36,141 bases of DNA from NCBI GenBank assembly GCA_965371805.1, contig CBDUZW010000055.1, positions 1-36,141 on the forward strand, given 5' to 3'. Positions 23,551-32,299 of this stretch are shown piece by piece; position 1 is the first letter of the stretch, and each line of letters starts with the position of its first letter. Below the pieces are notes generated by a model that made no database searches, was not told the origin of the DNA, and worked only from the letters and a program-made list of their open reading frames with translations. A program made the translations under genes and the position numbers. This DNA comes from JAOZTV01 sp965371805 (GTDB lineage: Bacteria > Acidobacteriota > Aminicenantia > UBA2199).

Positions 23551-24756
23551 TTATAAATTGATCTCCTTCAATATTTTTTTTAATGTATTGCAAACTCTCT
23601 CAACCATTTTTTTTGTTATTTCAGGAAATATTGGAAGAGAGATCTCTCGTTCGGATAGATCTTCAGTTATTTTCAGATCACCTATTTCATCTTTTAGAAA
23701 ATAGTTTTTAAAGTATGTAAAAAAATGTATTGGAATAAAATGGACAGATGGAAAAATATTATGCTCACGAAGTTTTAATATTATCTGATCCCTTTTTTCT
23801 TTAAATTCTGGCTTCAAAAGTATCGGGTAAAGATGCCTTGCGGAATAATTATTTTCCTTTATTCTTGGAATTTGAATTTCAGAAACGTCTTTTAATAGTT
23901 CGTCATACCATTCTGAAATCAGATTCCTCTGTTTGGTTATATACTCTATCTTTTTCATTTGTACAACACCAATTGCTGCTTGAATATCTGTTAAATTATT
24001 TTTAAATCCAGGCAGTTCAATATCATAGGTAGGTAAACCGGTCTTATATCTTTCAATATTATTCTTTGAAATACCATGAAGTGAAAGTTTTCTGTATATA
24101 TCTTCATTTTTATTGCTTTTTTTTACGATCATCCCACCTTCACCAGTTGTTATATTCTTATTTGAATAAAAACTGAAGCATACAGGATTATCACTATTGC
24201 CTATTTTTTTTTTCTTATATTCAGCCCCTATTGAATGAGCTGCATCCTCTATTATAAAGAGATTGTACTCTTTTGCTATTCGGTTCAATGCATCTAAATC
24301 TCCCGATTGACCTCCAAAATGAACAATAACAATGCCTCTTAGATATTTTTCCCGTAATTTTGACCAAAGACCATTTTCTGTTTTTGTATAATTCTTTTTA
24401 ATATAATCTAACACCTTCGAAGGATCAAGGTTAAAAGTTTCTTTATCGACATCAACAAGAACCGGATGTGCACCTCTATGTATTATGGACAAAACTGTAG
24501 AAGCAAAAGTGTATGGAGTTGTAATAACCTCATCCTCTTTACCAATATTATTTACAGCAAGCGAGATATCTAAGGCAGCAGTCCCAGATGAAACAGCAAT
24601 AGCCATGTCTACTCCAAGATAAGCCTTTACACTCTCCTCAAACTGTTTTACTTTTTCACCGGAAGTGATCCACTTGCCTCTTAAAACTTCGTTAACCTCA
24701 TGTATCTCATCATCATTAATATAAGGTCTCGAAAAAGGAATTTCCATATTTGTCAC
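23551..24756 (-). CDS. DegT/DnrJ/EryC1/StrS-type PLP aminotransferase
   Basis: The enzyme is a PLP-dependent sugar aminotransferase that typically converts a keto sugar nucleotide to an amino sugar. Markers are IPFSRPYINDDEI near the start, AVSSGTAALDISL, IIEDAAHSIGA with the PLP-contacting Asp, and SFYSNKNITTGEGGM with the Schiff-base Lys (about residue 195). I start at GTG 24756: AGAGGAG lies seven bases upstream of it. The in-frame ATG at 24777 lies upstream of that Shine-Dalgarno, and the ATG at 24747 is farther than ideal. The neighbours are a GNAT acetyltransferase and AsnB, so an acetamido or amidated sugar is possible, but the other sugar-nucleotide enzymes are not here. Confidence 0.85.
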   Translation of the reverse strand: MTNMEIPFSRPYINDDEIHEVNEVLRGKWITSGEKVKQFEESVKAYLGVDMAIAVSSGTAALDISLAVNNIGKEDEVITTPYTFASTVLSIIHRGAHPVLVDVDKETFNLDPSKVLDYIKKNYTKTENGLWSKLREKYLRGIVIVHFGGQSGDLDALNRIAKEYNLFIIEDAAHSIGAEYKKKKIGNSDNPVCFSFYSNKNITTGEGGMIVKKSNKNEDIYRKLSLHGISKNNIERYKTGLPTYDIELPGFKNNLTDIQAAIGVVQMKKIEYITKQRNLISEWYDELLKDVSEIQIPRIKENNYSARHLYPILLKPEFKEKRDQIILKLREHNIFPSVHFIPIHFFTYFKNYFLKDEIGDLKITEDLSEREISLPIFPEITKKMVERVCNTLKKILKEINL

Positions 24757-24836
24757 TTTTAATACTCCTCTAAACATAAATCAATTTTTAATTATACATG
24801 AAATCAAAAAAAAATTCACAGCTCATTTCACCCTAA

Positions 24837-25688
24837 CTACTTAATTAATCTATAATACGAAATATTTGTGTCTGCTATAAATCCTAATTTATAAGCCAGT
24901 TTATATGAACTTGTATTGTCTAATCTGCATGCCCATACAGGCTCATATTGGTTCTCTAAACAATAATCAATTAATGCTGAGCAGGTGATCTGAGCATATC
25001 CTCTACCGCGGTATTTTACTAAAGTTTCCATTCCTAATTCTAATTTATTGTCATGGATAAATGCAGAAAATGCTGTTGTAGCTAATTCCCCATCAACAAA
25101 CAAACTAAAACCTATTCCATTCTCAAAAAAATCATTCTCATTATCCCAGAATCTTTCAGGCACAACACTTCCACTCATTTTAGAAAATATGGACTTATCT
25201 GAGCGTTTTATAGTGTATTTCCCCGCTTGAAAAGACCGTTTAAAACTAAGGTATTTTTCTAAATTAAATTTGAAATTAATCCTTGTATAAACTTCAACCT
25301 TTTCCTTTTCCAGTTGATTTAGCTTTTTATTAGCACTATCATTAATATCTTTAAAAATCCCCTTGAGTGTTTTATTCCAATTAGAAGGATAAACTTGCAG
25401 CCATTCATCTGTTAACCTGTATCTATCTTCATTTTTTACATAATTTTTAAAACTGGCATTGAATGATTCATTGCTGTTATCTCCAAAAAGTAGAGACATT
25501 CCATATGGATGTACAACATAAAAGGTTTTTGGATCATCAGGATTATCAACATAAACTGCCCCGGAAACACATTTTTCAACAACCGCTCTTGCAAATAAAT
25601 TATTAAATTTAACCTTACTTAAAGGTTCAATCAATCTGCCATAGTTATTTTTATCTAATATTATCACAATTCTATATTTCAATTTCAC
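24837..25688 (-). CDS. GNAT N-acetyltransferase
   Basis: A 283-residue protein of the GNAT_acetyltran type. The N-terminal 130 residues are a variable helper region. The acetyl-CoA-binding fold is C-terminal: ELGMETLVKYRGRGYAQITC carries the R/Q-x-x-G-x-G/A loop as YRGRGYA, followed by NTSSYKLAYKLGF. It would acetylate a small amine. The reading frame begins at GTG 25688, overlapping the PhzF gene by 17 bases. A TTG two codons later or a GTG seven codons later are alternatives; an AGGTGA overlaps the first start, so the true start is uncertain. Confidence 0.75.
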   Translation of the reverse strand: MKLKYRIVIILDKNNYGRLIEPLSKVKFNNLFARAVVEKCVSGAVYVDNPDDPKTFYVVHPYGMSLLFGDNSNESFNASFKNYVKNEDRYRLTDEWLQVYPSNWNKTLKGIFKDINDSANKKLNQLEKEKVEVYTRINFKFNLEKYLSFKRSFQAGKYTIKRSDKSIFSKMSGSVVPERFWDNENDFFENGIGFSLFVDGELATTAFSAFIHDNKLELGMETLVKYRGRGYAQITCSALIDYCLENQYEPVWACRLDNTSSYKLAYKLGFIADTNISYYRLIK

Positions 25689-26463
25689 CTATTAAATAGG
25701 TTACTGCCATACCGGTTATCTTTACTCTATCACCTCTAAATTCACATTTCAAATCACCCTGTCTTTCTGACAATTGTTTAGCATTAAGCATTTTTTTTCC
25801 TAATTTATGGCTCCAAACCGGAGTCAAAAGTGTGTGTGCAGAACCCGTTACCGGGTCTTCATTTATTCCTGACTGAGGTGCAAAAAATCTTGAAACAAAA
25901 TCTGTGTTTTGTCCAGGAGCTGAAACTATTACACCACGTCCACCTGACTCTGCAATCAAACTGAAATCGGGTTTGAATTCTATAATCTCTTTTTGACTTG
26001 AAAAAATTAGTAGATAATCTGTTTTTCCTTTATATGTTTCGACAGGTTTGATCCCGAATGCCTCAATTAATACTTCAGGCGTATCAACTTTATTGTATAT
26101 GTCTGTTGGGAAATCAAGTGTCAACTTTTCATTATTTTTTTCAACTGATAGGAATCCACTCTTGTGAGAGTAAAATTTAATTATCTCAGATTCATAATTA
26201 TAGTAATTAAATAGAACATAGGCTGCTGCCAACGTGGCATGACCACACAAATCTACTTCAGTTGTTGGCGTAAACCATCTAATTTCAAAGTTGTTATCTT
26301 TTTTTACTATAAATGCCGTTTCTGCTAAATTATTTTCAGCTCCAATTTTTTGCATTTTACTTTCTTCAATCCATTCATCCAAAATACAAATTGCAGCAGG
26401 GTTACCATGAAATACTTTGTCTGTAAAAGCATCGATCTGAAATAATTTTATTTTTATGCTCAT
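25672..26463 (-). CDS. PhzF-family isomerase/epimerase-like protein
   Basis: A full-length (263 residues) PhzF-like protein of the two-domain diaminopimelate-epimerase fold. The catalytic-region ENNLAETAF carries the Glu used as general acid/base in PhzF. DLCGHATLA and EDPVTGSAH are the other two family blocks. PhzF isomerises a dihydro-anthranilate in phenazine synthesis, but most bacterial relatives have unknown substrates, and no other phenazine gene is present. GGAG lies ten bases before the ATG. The 3' end overlaps the GNAT gene, and the M20 gene lies 74 bases upstream, so it belongs to the minus-strand run. Confidence 0.88.
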   Translation of the reverse strand: MSIKIKLFQIDAFTDKVFHGNPAAICILDEWIEESKMQKIGAENNLAETAFIVKKDNNFEIRWFTPTTEVDLCGHATLAAAYVLFNYYNYESEIIKFYSHKSGFLSVEKNNEKLTLDFPTDIYNKVDTPEVLIEAFGIKPVETYKGKTDYLLIFSSQKEIIEFKPDFSLIAESGGRGVIVSAPGQNTDFVSRFFAPQSGINEDPVTGSAHTLLTPVWSHKLGKKMLNAKQLSERQGDLKCEFRGDRVKITGMAVTYLIGEIEI

Positions 26464-26537
26464 TTTATTCTTACTCCTTTCAATTTATAGCATTCGTTCT
26501 ATTTTTGCCATATTTTTATATTGTATTGTTCCCATTT

Positions 26538-27668
26538 TCACTTAATTACCTGTTTAATAATTGCTTTGAACATATTCATTCCTGTTTCGATTAGTTCCTC
26601 AGGGAAGTCATAATCTGCATGATGTAAGGCAGGCGAATCTAATCCAGCACCTAATCCAAAAAGAGAAACCCTGTGGTTGTGTGAGAACCATCCGAAATCT
26701 TCTCCAAATCTGAAAGGAACCTCTCGCTCCTGCAATTCATATCCATTTATTTTTGCGGCATTTTCTACAATTTTATTACAAGTATTATCATTTTGAGTTG
26801 CAGGAAAATAATCGAGCCAATCAATATTTAATTCTAATTTATGACTATTGCAAATGACAATCAAAATTCTATTTAATTTCTCCTTTAATTTCTTCATTTC
26901 ACCCTCAGTCCAGGTTCTTAATGTATAATGCAATTCCCCTATCCCTGGGGAAATACCATAAGATTTTTGTCCCATTTTAATATGAATGGGTGTCAGTAGG
27001 GAAAAGTTTCCATTCTTGGTGTCATAATTATTTAATCTTGACAATTTATTTATTATTTCTGAAACTCCTTGAGCTGGATTTATCCCAGATTCAGGCTCTG
27101 AAGCATGTGATTCTTTTCCAGTTAAATGAACTATCATACTCTGAACTGTCGACGAGAAATTTTTTTTCAATCTGATAATCGAATTTAAAGGCTCACCAGG
27201 GATATTGTGCAGAGCAAATATAAAGTCCGGGTTTAAACTCTTGAATTTCTCATCATTCAGAACATCATATGCACCCCTGCCTGTCTCTTCAGCCGGTTGG
27301 AATAACAGAATGATTTTTCCAGATTTAAAAGTCTGCTCTTTTATCCAGAATATCAAGCCTGCAACAATTGACATATGTCCATCATGACCGCATTTATGGG
27401 AGACACCATTTGCAATTGATTTATAATTGAATGTATTTTTTTCCTCTATAGGAAGTGCATCAAGTTCACAACGAATCATTATAGAAGGACCTTTTTTTTC
27501 AAACTCATAAATTACAGCTAAACCATTTCCTCCTATATTTTCAATAATTCTTGCGTTATGATGAGCCTTTACGAAAGCTTTTATCCTTTTAGCAGAATTA
27601 ATCTCATATCCGGATAATTCTGGATTTTGATGAAGCTCCTTTCTTAAATTTTTAATTTTTAAAATCAT
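26538..27668 (-). CDS. M20-family amidohydrolase (peptidase M20D type)
   Basis: A 376-residue metal-dependent amidohydrolase that removes acyl or amino-acyl groups from small amides such as N-acyl amino acids. It shows LRKELHQNPELS at the N-terminus, RCELDALPIEE, HKCGHDGHMS with metal-binding His/Cys, QPAEETGRGA, and a dimerisation-domain His near GKESHASEP. No signal peptide, so it is cytosolic. It lies 44 bases after the Cys/Met-type PLP gene. A late deacylase in a pathway whose neighbours include an acetyltransferase would fit a protecting-group logic, though this is inference. Ribosome binding site is weak (GCGGT). Confidence 0.86.
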   Translation of the reverse strand: MILKIKNLRKELHQNPELSGYEINSAKRIKAFVKAHHNARIIENIGGNGLAVIYEFEKKGPSIMIRCELDALPIEEKNTFNYKSIANGVSHKCGHDGHMSIVAGLIFWIKEQTFKSGKIILLFQPAEETGRGAYDVLNDEKFKSLNPDFIFALHNIPGEPLNSIIRLKKNFSSTVQSMIVHLTGKESHASEPESGINPAQGVSEIINKLSRLNNYDTKNGNFSLLTPIHIKMGQKSYGISPGIGELHYTLRTWTEGEMKKLKEKLNRILIVICNSHKLELNIDWLDYFPATQNDNTCNKIVENAAKINGYELQEREVPFRFGEDFGWFSHNHRVSLFGLGAGLDSPALHHADYDFPEELIETGMNMFKAIIKQVIK

Positions 27669-27712
27669 AGATTTACCGCATACAATTTGATCTTTCTAAA
27701 CCATTAAACGAT

Positions 27713-28861
27713 CTATTTATTAATAACTGTATTATAGGAAGTTGTTAGTGCTTTTTCTATATCTAAAACAATATCTTGATAATTCTCAATACCTACCGAA
27801 AGCCTGAGTAAATTATCAGTTATTCCCAACTTTATTCTTTCTTCTTCACTCATCATTACATGAGATGTCCTGGAAGGTTGGCATATAATAGATTCAACAC
27901 CACCTAAACTTAGAGACGGCTTTATTAAAGATAAGTTTTTTAAAAAATCATCAATTAAATCTTCTCTCACCAGTTCAAAGGATAACATCCCTCCATAACC
28001 ACCTTTCATCTGTTTTTTGGCAACACTGTGGTTCAAATGATCGCTCAAGCCCGGGTAATAAACCTTTGAAATCAGATCATTCTCATTTAAAATCTCAGCT
28101 ATTTTAAAGGCATTTGAATTGTGCTTTTCCACCCTTATAGCCAATGTTTTAAGACTTCTTTCAATAAGATAACAATCAAGAGAATTAAGGCACCCACTTA
28201 AGTTCTTTGCATAATCTTGAATAGTATCGATTATGGGTTTTGTGCTAAGTACTGCTCCAAAACTCAGATCACTATGACCGCCAAGATATTTTGTGCCGCT
28301 ATGAATTACAATATCCATGCCTAGTTCAATTGGATTCTGGTTTATTGGAGTAGCAAAGGTATTATCAACAATTGACAGCAAATTGTTCTCTTTAGAAATT
28401 TTGACTATTTCACTTAAGTCAACTATAGATAATAATGGATTTGACGGAGTCTCTGTATAAATAGCTTTTGTGTTAGCTTTTATTTTCGATCTATAATCAT
28501 CCCAATTATTTCCATTAACTATATCATATTCAACATTAAACTTATTGAGAACCTCAAGTATAAATTTATGAGTTCCTCCATATATCTCACCTGAAAAAAT
28601 AATATGGTCATCAGGTTTCAGCTGTGACAAAAGTGTAGTAGAAATTGCAGCCATACCTGAGCTGAAAACAATTCCTGTTTCTGCACTCTCCAGTTTACTT
28701 AATTTTTTTACAATTGTTTTTTGATTTTTTGTATTAAAATATCCGGGATATACCTGTTCATCATATCCAATATACTTATTTGAAGTTGATGTAAAAACAG
28801 GCGTATTTACTCCAAAATAATCTCCTTCATTATATACACAAATTGTTTCCTTGTTTTTCAT
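27713..28861 (-). CDS. Cys/Met-metabolism PLP enzyme (gamma-lyase/synthase type)
   Basis: A 382-residue fold-type I PLP enzyme of the cystathionine gamma-synthase/lyase and methionine gamma-lyase group. Visible are FSSGMAAIS for phosphate binding, YTETPSNPLLSIVDL, VDNTFATP and the Schiff-base region HSGTKYLGGHSD (Lys about residue 191), with the C-terminal GGVESI and SVGIEN. The exact reaction cannot be assigned by motif. The start ATG has AAAGGAG closely upstream. It is 21 bases from the methyltransferase and 44 from the M20 gene, so sulfur amino-acid chemistry plus methylation in one transcript is suggested. Confidence 0.87.
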   Translation of the reverse strand: MKNKETICVYNEGDYFGVNTPVFTSTSNKYIGYDEQVYPGYFNTKNQKTIVKKLSKLESAETGIVFSSGMAAISTTLLSQLKPDDHIIFSGEIYGGTHKFILEVLNKFNVEYDIVNGNNWDDYRSKIKANTKAIYTETPSNPLLSIVDLSEIVKISKENNLLSIVDNTFATPINQNPIELGMDIVIHSGTKYLGGHSDLSFGAVLSTKPIIDTIQDYAKNLSGCLNSLDCYLIERSLKTLAIRVEKHNSNAFKIAEILNENDLISKVYYPGLSDHLNHSVAKKQMKGGYGGMLSFELVREDLIDDFLKNLSLIKPSLSLGGVESIICQPSRTSHVMMSEEERIKLGITDNLLRLSVGIENYQDIVLDIEKALTTSYNTVINK

Positions 28862-28882
28862 ATTTCTCCTTTGTTATTTTTA

Positions 28883-29713
28883 TTATTTTTTACATTCTAT
28901 GTAAAACATTGGTATTGAAAGATTTAGCTCTCCTATTTTTTTAGAATACTTATTTAAATTATTTTCGAAAGATCTAAAGAATTTCTGTTTATCATTTTCT
29001 TTAAACATATTTCTCCAGGAATCTATAAACCCAATTATTATGAATGAATGATTCAAAAATGCTGAACCATTTAAGAACCTCATCTGATATTCAGATTCAA
29101 CTTTCTTTGAAATCCTAAATCCAGCCTGTTCTATTAATGTAAGAGTCGATTCGATTGACCCTCTATGTTTTACATGATCATCCAGTTTTGAAATATAGGA
29201 AGTCATATCCAACTCAATTAAAGTTTGAAGATAAATATCATAGAATTCACTAAAAGTTCCGGTCAGATTTGTTGTAATACTCAGGGAAGCCCCTTTTTTT
29301 AATACCCGGAAACATTCGGATAAAACAGCAGATGGATTTTCAAAATTATTAATTCCCAGATTAGATGTAATTAAATCAAAGTAATTATCCTGAAATTCTA
29401 TTTTTGAAGCGTCTCCTTCCAGTAATGTTATATTTTTAAGTCCAAGAGTTTCAATTTTGAATTCCGCTCTCTTTATACCTGATTTCCATGAGTCTATGCC
29501 ATAAGTATTACATCCTGACCCCAGTCTTTGAGATATTTCCACTATGGGGAAGCCTGTCCCAAATCCAATATCCAAATAATTCTTATAATTTCCGATTGGA
29601 AAATTATCCAGGAGTAAGAGACCAAACGGCGAGGACCATAGAGTCAATTCATCACACTGGCTTGCCACATCCTCCTCTCTCCAATCTAATGTTTTCTTTA
29701 AATAATTTGTCAT
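28883..29713 (-). CDS. Class I SAM-dependent methyltransferase
   Basis: A 276-residue methyltransferase of the Methyltransf_11/25 type. Motif I is LDIGFGTGFPIVEIS (about 47-61), then YGIDSWKSGI with the acidic residue that binds the SAM ribose, LLEGDASKIEF, and FDLITSNLGINNFE in the position of motif IV. The N-terminal segment with WSSPFGLLLLDNFPIG is a variable substrate-contact region. The target is unknown. No strong Shine-Dalgarno precedes the ATG. It lies between a ketopantoate-reductase-family gene and the Cys/Met PLP gene on the same strand. Confidence 0.85.
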   Translation of the reverse strand: MTNYLKKTLDWREEDVASQCDELTLWSSPFGLLLLDNFPIGNYKNYLDIGFGTGFPIVEISQRLGSGCNTYGIDSWKSGIKRAEFKIETLGLKNITLLEGDASKIEFQDNYFDLITSNLGINNFENPSAVLSECFRVLKKGASLSITTNLTGTFSEFYDIYLQTLIELDMTSYISKLDDHVKHRGSIESTLTLIEQAGFRISKKVESEYQMRFLNGSAFLNHSFIIIGFIDSWRNMFKENDKQKFFRSFENNLNKYSKKIGELNLSIPMFYIECKK

Positions 29714-29752
29714 AATTTATTATATTTATTGCATAAGCCTGCAATTCTCCTT

Positions 29753-30682
29753 TTATATTTTCAATCCTCTTGCTTTAAGTTCCATAGGCAAAATACTATT
29801 AAATACATATCTATTAATTGGAGTATCAATTCCATGATTCTCTCCAAGTGTTACAACTGCTCCATTTTGATAATATATTTCGGATGGTCGGCCTTCCCAA
29901 ATATCTCTTGTCAATGATGATGTTGAATCATATGGGAAAGTATCAATGAATGAGACCGACTTTTCAATGAAACCGGGTTCTATTTTTATACCAGTTTTCT
30001 GTGACAGAACAAATACCTCAGTCAGTAGATCAATCATCATCTGTCTTGTTTCCTTCAATTCTCTTAACTCGCCATAAGTTGTTTTTGTTATTGCCAATAA
30101 TCCACTAACACAGATAGCAATAAATTTTTTCCATAGATCTGAATTTATATCCTTTGAGATCTGCGATTTTATACCTGCTTTGTCAAAAAGGGATTTCAGC
30201 GTTTGAAGCCTTTTTGTATCAGATTTATCAAGTTCTCCAAAAACAATGGTTGGTGTCACTCCAAAATGATTTATTACCCCGGGAGATTCTATCTTGCTTA
30301 TTATACGGCATAAGCCTCCTATAATGTTTGAAACATTAATTGATTCCTTCAATTCATCAACAGCTAAAACTCCATTCTGCAATGGCAAAACCATTGAGCC
30401 CGCATGAAGAAGGGGTTTTATATCATTACGGATTTCTTTAATCTGCTCCGCCTTAACTCCAAGAATTACTAAATCCACTATCCCGATTTCATTTATATTT
30501 TCTATTACTCTTGCTGGATTAATAATAAAATCACCTGAAATACTTTTAACTTCTAATCCTTTTTTCTGTATAGCTTTAAGGTGTTCTCCCCGAGCAAGAA
30601 AAGTGACATCATTTCCATTTTGGGCCAATTTCCCTCCAAAATAACCGCCAACTCCACCTGACCCGATAATTACAATTTTCAT
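29753..30682 (-). CDS. panE: 2-dehydropantoate 2-reductase family (ApbA/PanE)
   Basis: A 309-residue NADPH-dependent ketoacid reductase of the ApbA/PanE family. The N-terminal Rossmann fold starts KIVIIGSGGVGGYFGG, with the NADPH 2'-phosphate Arg in FLARGEH. LPLQNGV and the C-terminal DLWKKF with the catalytic Lys are present. PanE reduces ketopantoate to pantoate for coenzyme A, but the family includes other reductases, and the setting beside PLP, methyltransferase and M20 genes makes a different substrate possible. GGAG lies eight bases before the ATG. Eleven bases separate it from the upstream M28 peptidase gene. Confidence 0.8.
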   Translation of the reverse strand: MKIVIIGSGGVGGYFGGKLAQNGNDVTFLARGEHLKAIQKKGLEVKSISGDFIINPARVIENINEIGIVDLVILGVKAEQIKEIRNDIKPLLHAGSMVLPLQNGVLAVDELKESINVSNIIGGLCRIISKIESPGVINHFGVTPTIVFGELDKSDTKRLQTLKSLFDKAGIKSQISKDINSDLWKKFIAICVSGLLAITKTTYGELRELKETRQMMIDLLTEVFVLSQKTGIKIEPGFIEKSVSFIDTFPYDSTSSLTRDIWEGRPSEIYYQNGAVVTLGENHGIDTPINRYVFNSILPMELKARGLKI

Positions 30683-30693
30683 CTCTTTATCTC

Positions 30694-32085
30694 CTATTTT
30701 TGCTTAACTCCATACTTATCCAGTAAATAGACTAAACTGGCTATGGCAGCTGTTCCTAACTGTAACTCTCTTGGGTGTACCTTATCTATAGTATCATTGA
30801 CCGTATGTATAATTTCAAAATATCTCTGACTTTCAACTCTAAGAGCAATGGATGGAAAACCATATTTTCTTTTCAGCATAAGAATATCCATACCCCCAAA
30901 ACCTTTCCCAATATTATAAAGTCCATATGGTAGTAAAAGGTTTTTATAGGATTGAATTTGACTGATTATAGGCATTTTTCCATCAATTAAAAAACCATTT
31001 GGAGAGTAGCCCCCGAGATCTGATTCAATTCCAACAATAATTTTTTCCTTCTTATCATCAAAATTATCTCTGTATGCATTGGCACCTGCTCTATTTATTT
31101 CCTCATCCATAAACAGGATTACCCGGATTGTTCTATTATTTTTGATTTTGAGCTCTTTAAAAATCCTTAACACATCCATCATCTGGACACATCCGGCACC
31201 ATCATCATGGGCTCCTGGGGCGTTATACCATGAATCTATATGAGCCCCAATTATAATAACTTCCTCAGGATTTATTTTTCCTCTGAGTTCTGCAATTACA
31301 TTATATGATTTTACGAAATCCACGGTTTTAGTGTCAACAAATATCCTTAGTTGAAGATTTGGCTTGTTTTTTAATGAATTACTGAGTAATACTGAGTCTT
31401 TTGAACTTAGGGCAAGGGCAGGGATTTTTTTGATTTTATTATTATAAACAATTGATCCTGTATGAGGAAATTTGTCAATGCTGGTTGTTAATGACCTCAT
31501 CAATACTCCAACAGCTCCATATTTCGCAGCAATTGAAGTCCCGTTAAATCTCAACATTCTTGCCTTAACATATGCATCCAATGGATTAGAAAATGTATTC
31601 CTCATAGGAGTATTATAAAAAACAATTTTTCCCTTTATGGTTTCCTTGTCTAATTTTTCTAACTCGGGGATTCCATTAACTTCAATAATTTCAGCCTTTA
31701 TTCCATCTTTCTCTGTAGCAATAGACGGACCAAATGCATCAACTTCCAATGAATAAGAGTTATTATCCTCTGATATGATTGTTGCCTTACCTCTGGAATT
31801 AGAATACCATACAGGAGATTTAAATTCCTGCAGATATACTTTATCAAACCCATTCTTTTCCAACTGTTTTTTCAGTAAATACACCGCCTTAATAGAGGCT
31901 TTTGAGCCAATCTGCCTGGGGCCAATATCACATAGGGCTTTTAAATTATTATATGACTCCCCTCTTGTGAGGGCATTTTTATAGATCTTTGAAATTAATG
32001 AAGAGTCATTGCTCTCTGGTATTAGATAAAATGTTGCAGAGAGAACCAGGGTCAACATTAATATAGTTTTTTTCATTTTGTTCAA
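30694..32085 (-). CDS. Secreted M28-family zinc aminopeptidase
   Basis: The protein (463 residues) has a short signal peptide and then an M28 zinc peptidase with a PA-like insert (about 100-240). Metal and catalytic residues appear as GAHIDSWY, PGAHDDGAG, LFMDEE, GIESDLGG and the last His in EIIHTVNDT. It would cleave amino acids from peptide N-termini outside the cytoplasm. I use TTG 32085 as start: GGAG lies ten bases upstream of it, whereas the ATG at 32076 would be 19 bases away. It heads the nine-gene minus-strand run, although an exported peptidase could belong to a neighbouring unit. Confidence 0.85.
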   Translation of the reverse strand: MNKMKKTILMLTLVLSATFYLIPESNDSSLISKIYKNALTRGESYNNLKALCDIGPRQIGSKASIKAVYLLKKQLEKNGFDKVYLQEFKSPVWYSNSRGKATIISEDNNSYSLEVDAFGPSIATEKDGIKAEIIEVNGIPELEKLDKETIKGKIVFYNTPMRNTFSNPLDAYVKARMLRFNGTSIAAKYGAVGVLMRSLTTSIDKFPHTGSIVYNNKIKKIPALALSSKDSVLLSNSLKNKPNLQLRIFVDTKTVDFVKSYNVIAELRGKINPEEVIIIGAHIDSWYNAPGAHDDGAGCVQMMDVLRIFKELKIKNNRTIRVILFMDEEINRAGANAYRDNFDDKKEKIIVGIESDLGGYSPNGFLIDGKMPIISQIQSYKNLLLPYGLYNIGKGFGGMDILMLKRKYGFPSIALRVESQRYFEIIHTVNDTIDKVHPRELQLGTAAIASLVYLLDKYGVKQK

Positions 32086-32149
32086 TTTATATGTACTCCT
32101 TTTTGTTTTAATTTTATCAACTTTTATTATAGCATTTTTCCAATTATAT

Positions 32150-32299
32150 TTAATTAGCCAATTTAATCTCGACCAGTCTTTTAATATCCGGTATTTTCGT
32201 ATTGTCTTTTATATCTATACGGATCCCCCGTCCTTCAGCATATTTTTTAGCCTGATTCAATTTATACTTTTTTGGAATGTGTTCCTGACACCATTTATC
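32150..32299 (-). pseudogene. C-terminal remnant of a small conserved protein
   Basis: A 49-codon frame without a usable start runs from a TGA at 32300-32302 to the TAA at 32150. It reads CQEHIPKKYKLNQ, then KYAEGRGIRIDIK, then IKRLVEIKLAN, far more protein-like than its surroundings. From memory it resembles the C-terminus of DUF3788-type small proteins; that assignment is tentative. Its 5' end overlaps, in another frame, the last codons of the secreted protein at 32257-32910. One additional A in the A6 run there would join the two frames. Confidence 0.45.

Noticed and set aside
25672..26463. Phenazine biosynthesis suggested by the PhzF-like gene
   Set aside because: No other phz gene is present, and most PhzF relatives act outside phenazine synthesis.
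29730..29752. AGCCTGCAATT on the plus strand, similar to the ops-like motif
   Set aside because: It lies between minus-strand genes in the wrong orientation, and its downstream part is simply the complement of a ribosome-binding-site-like sequence.
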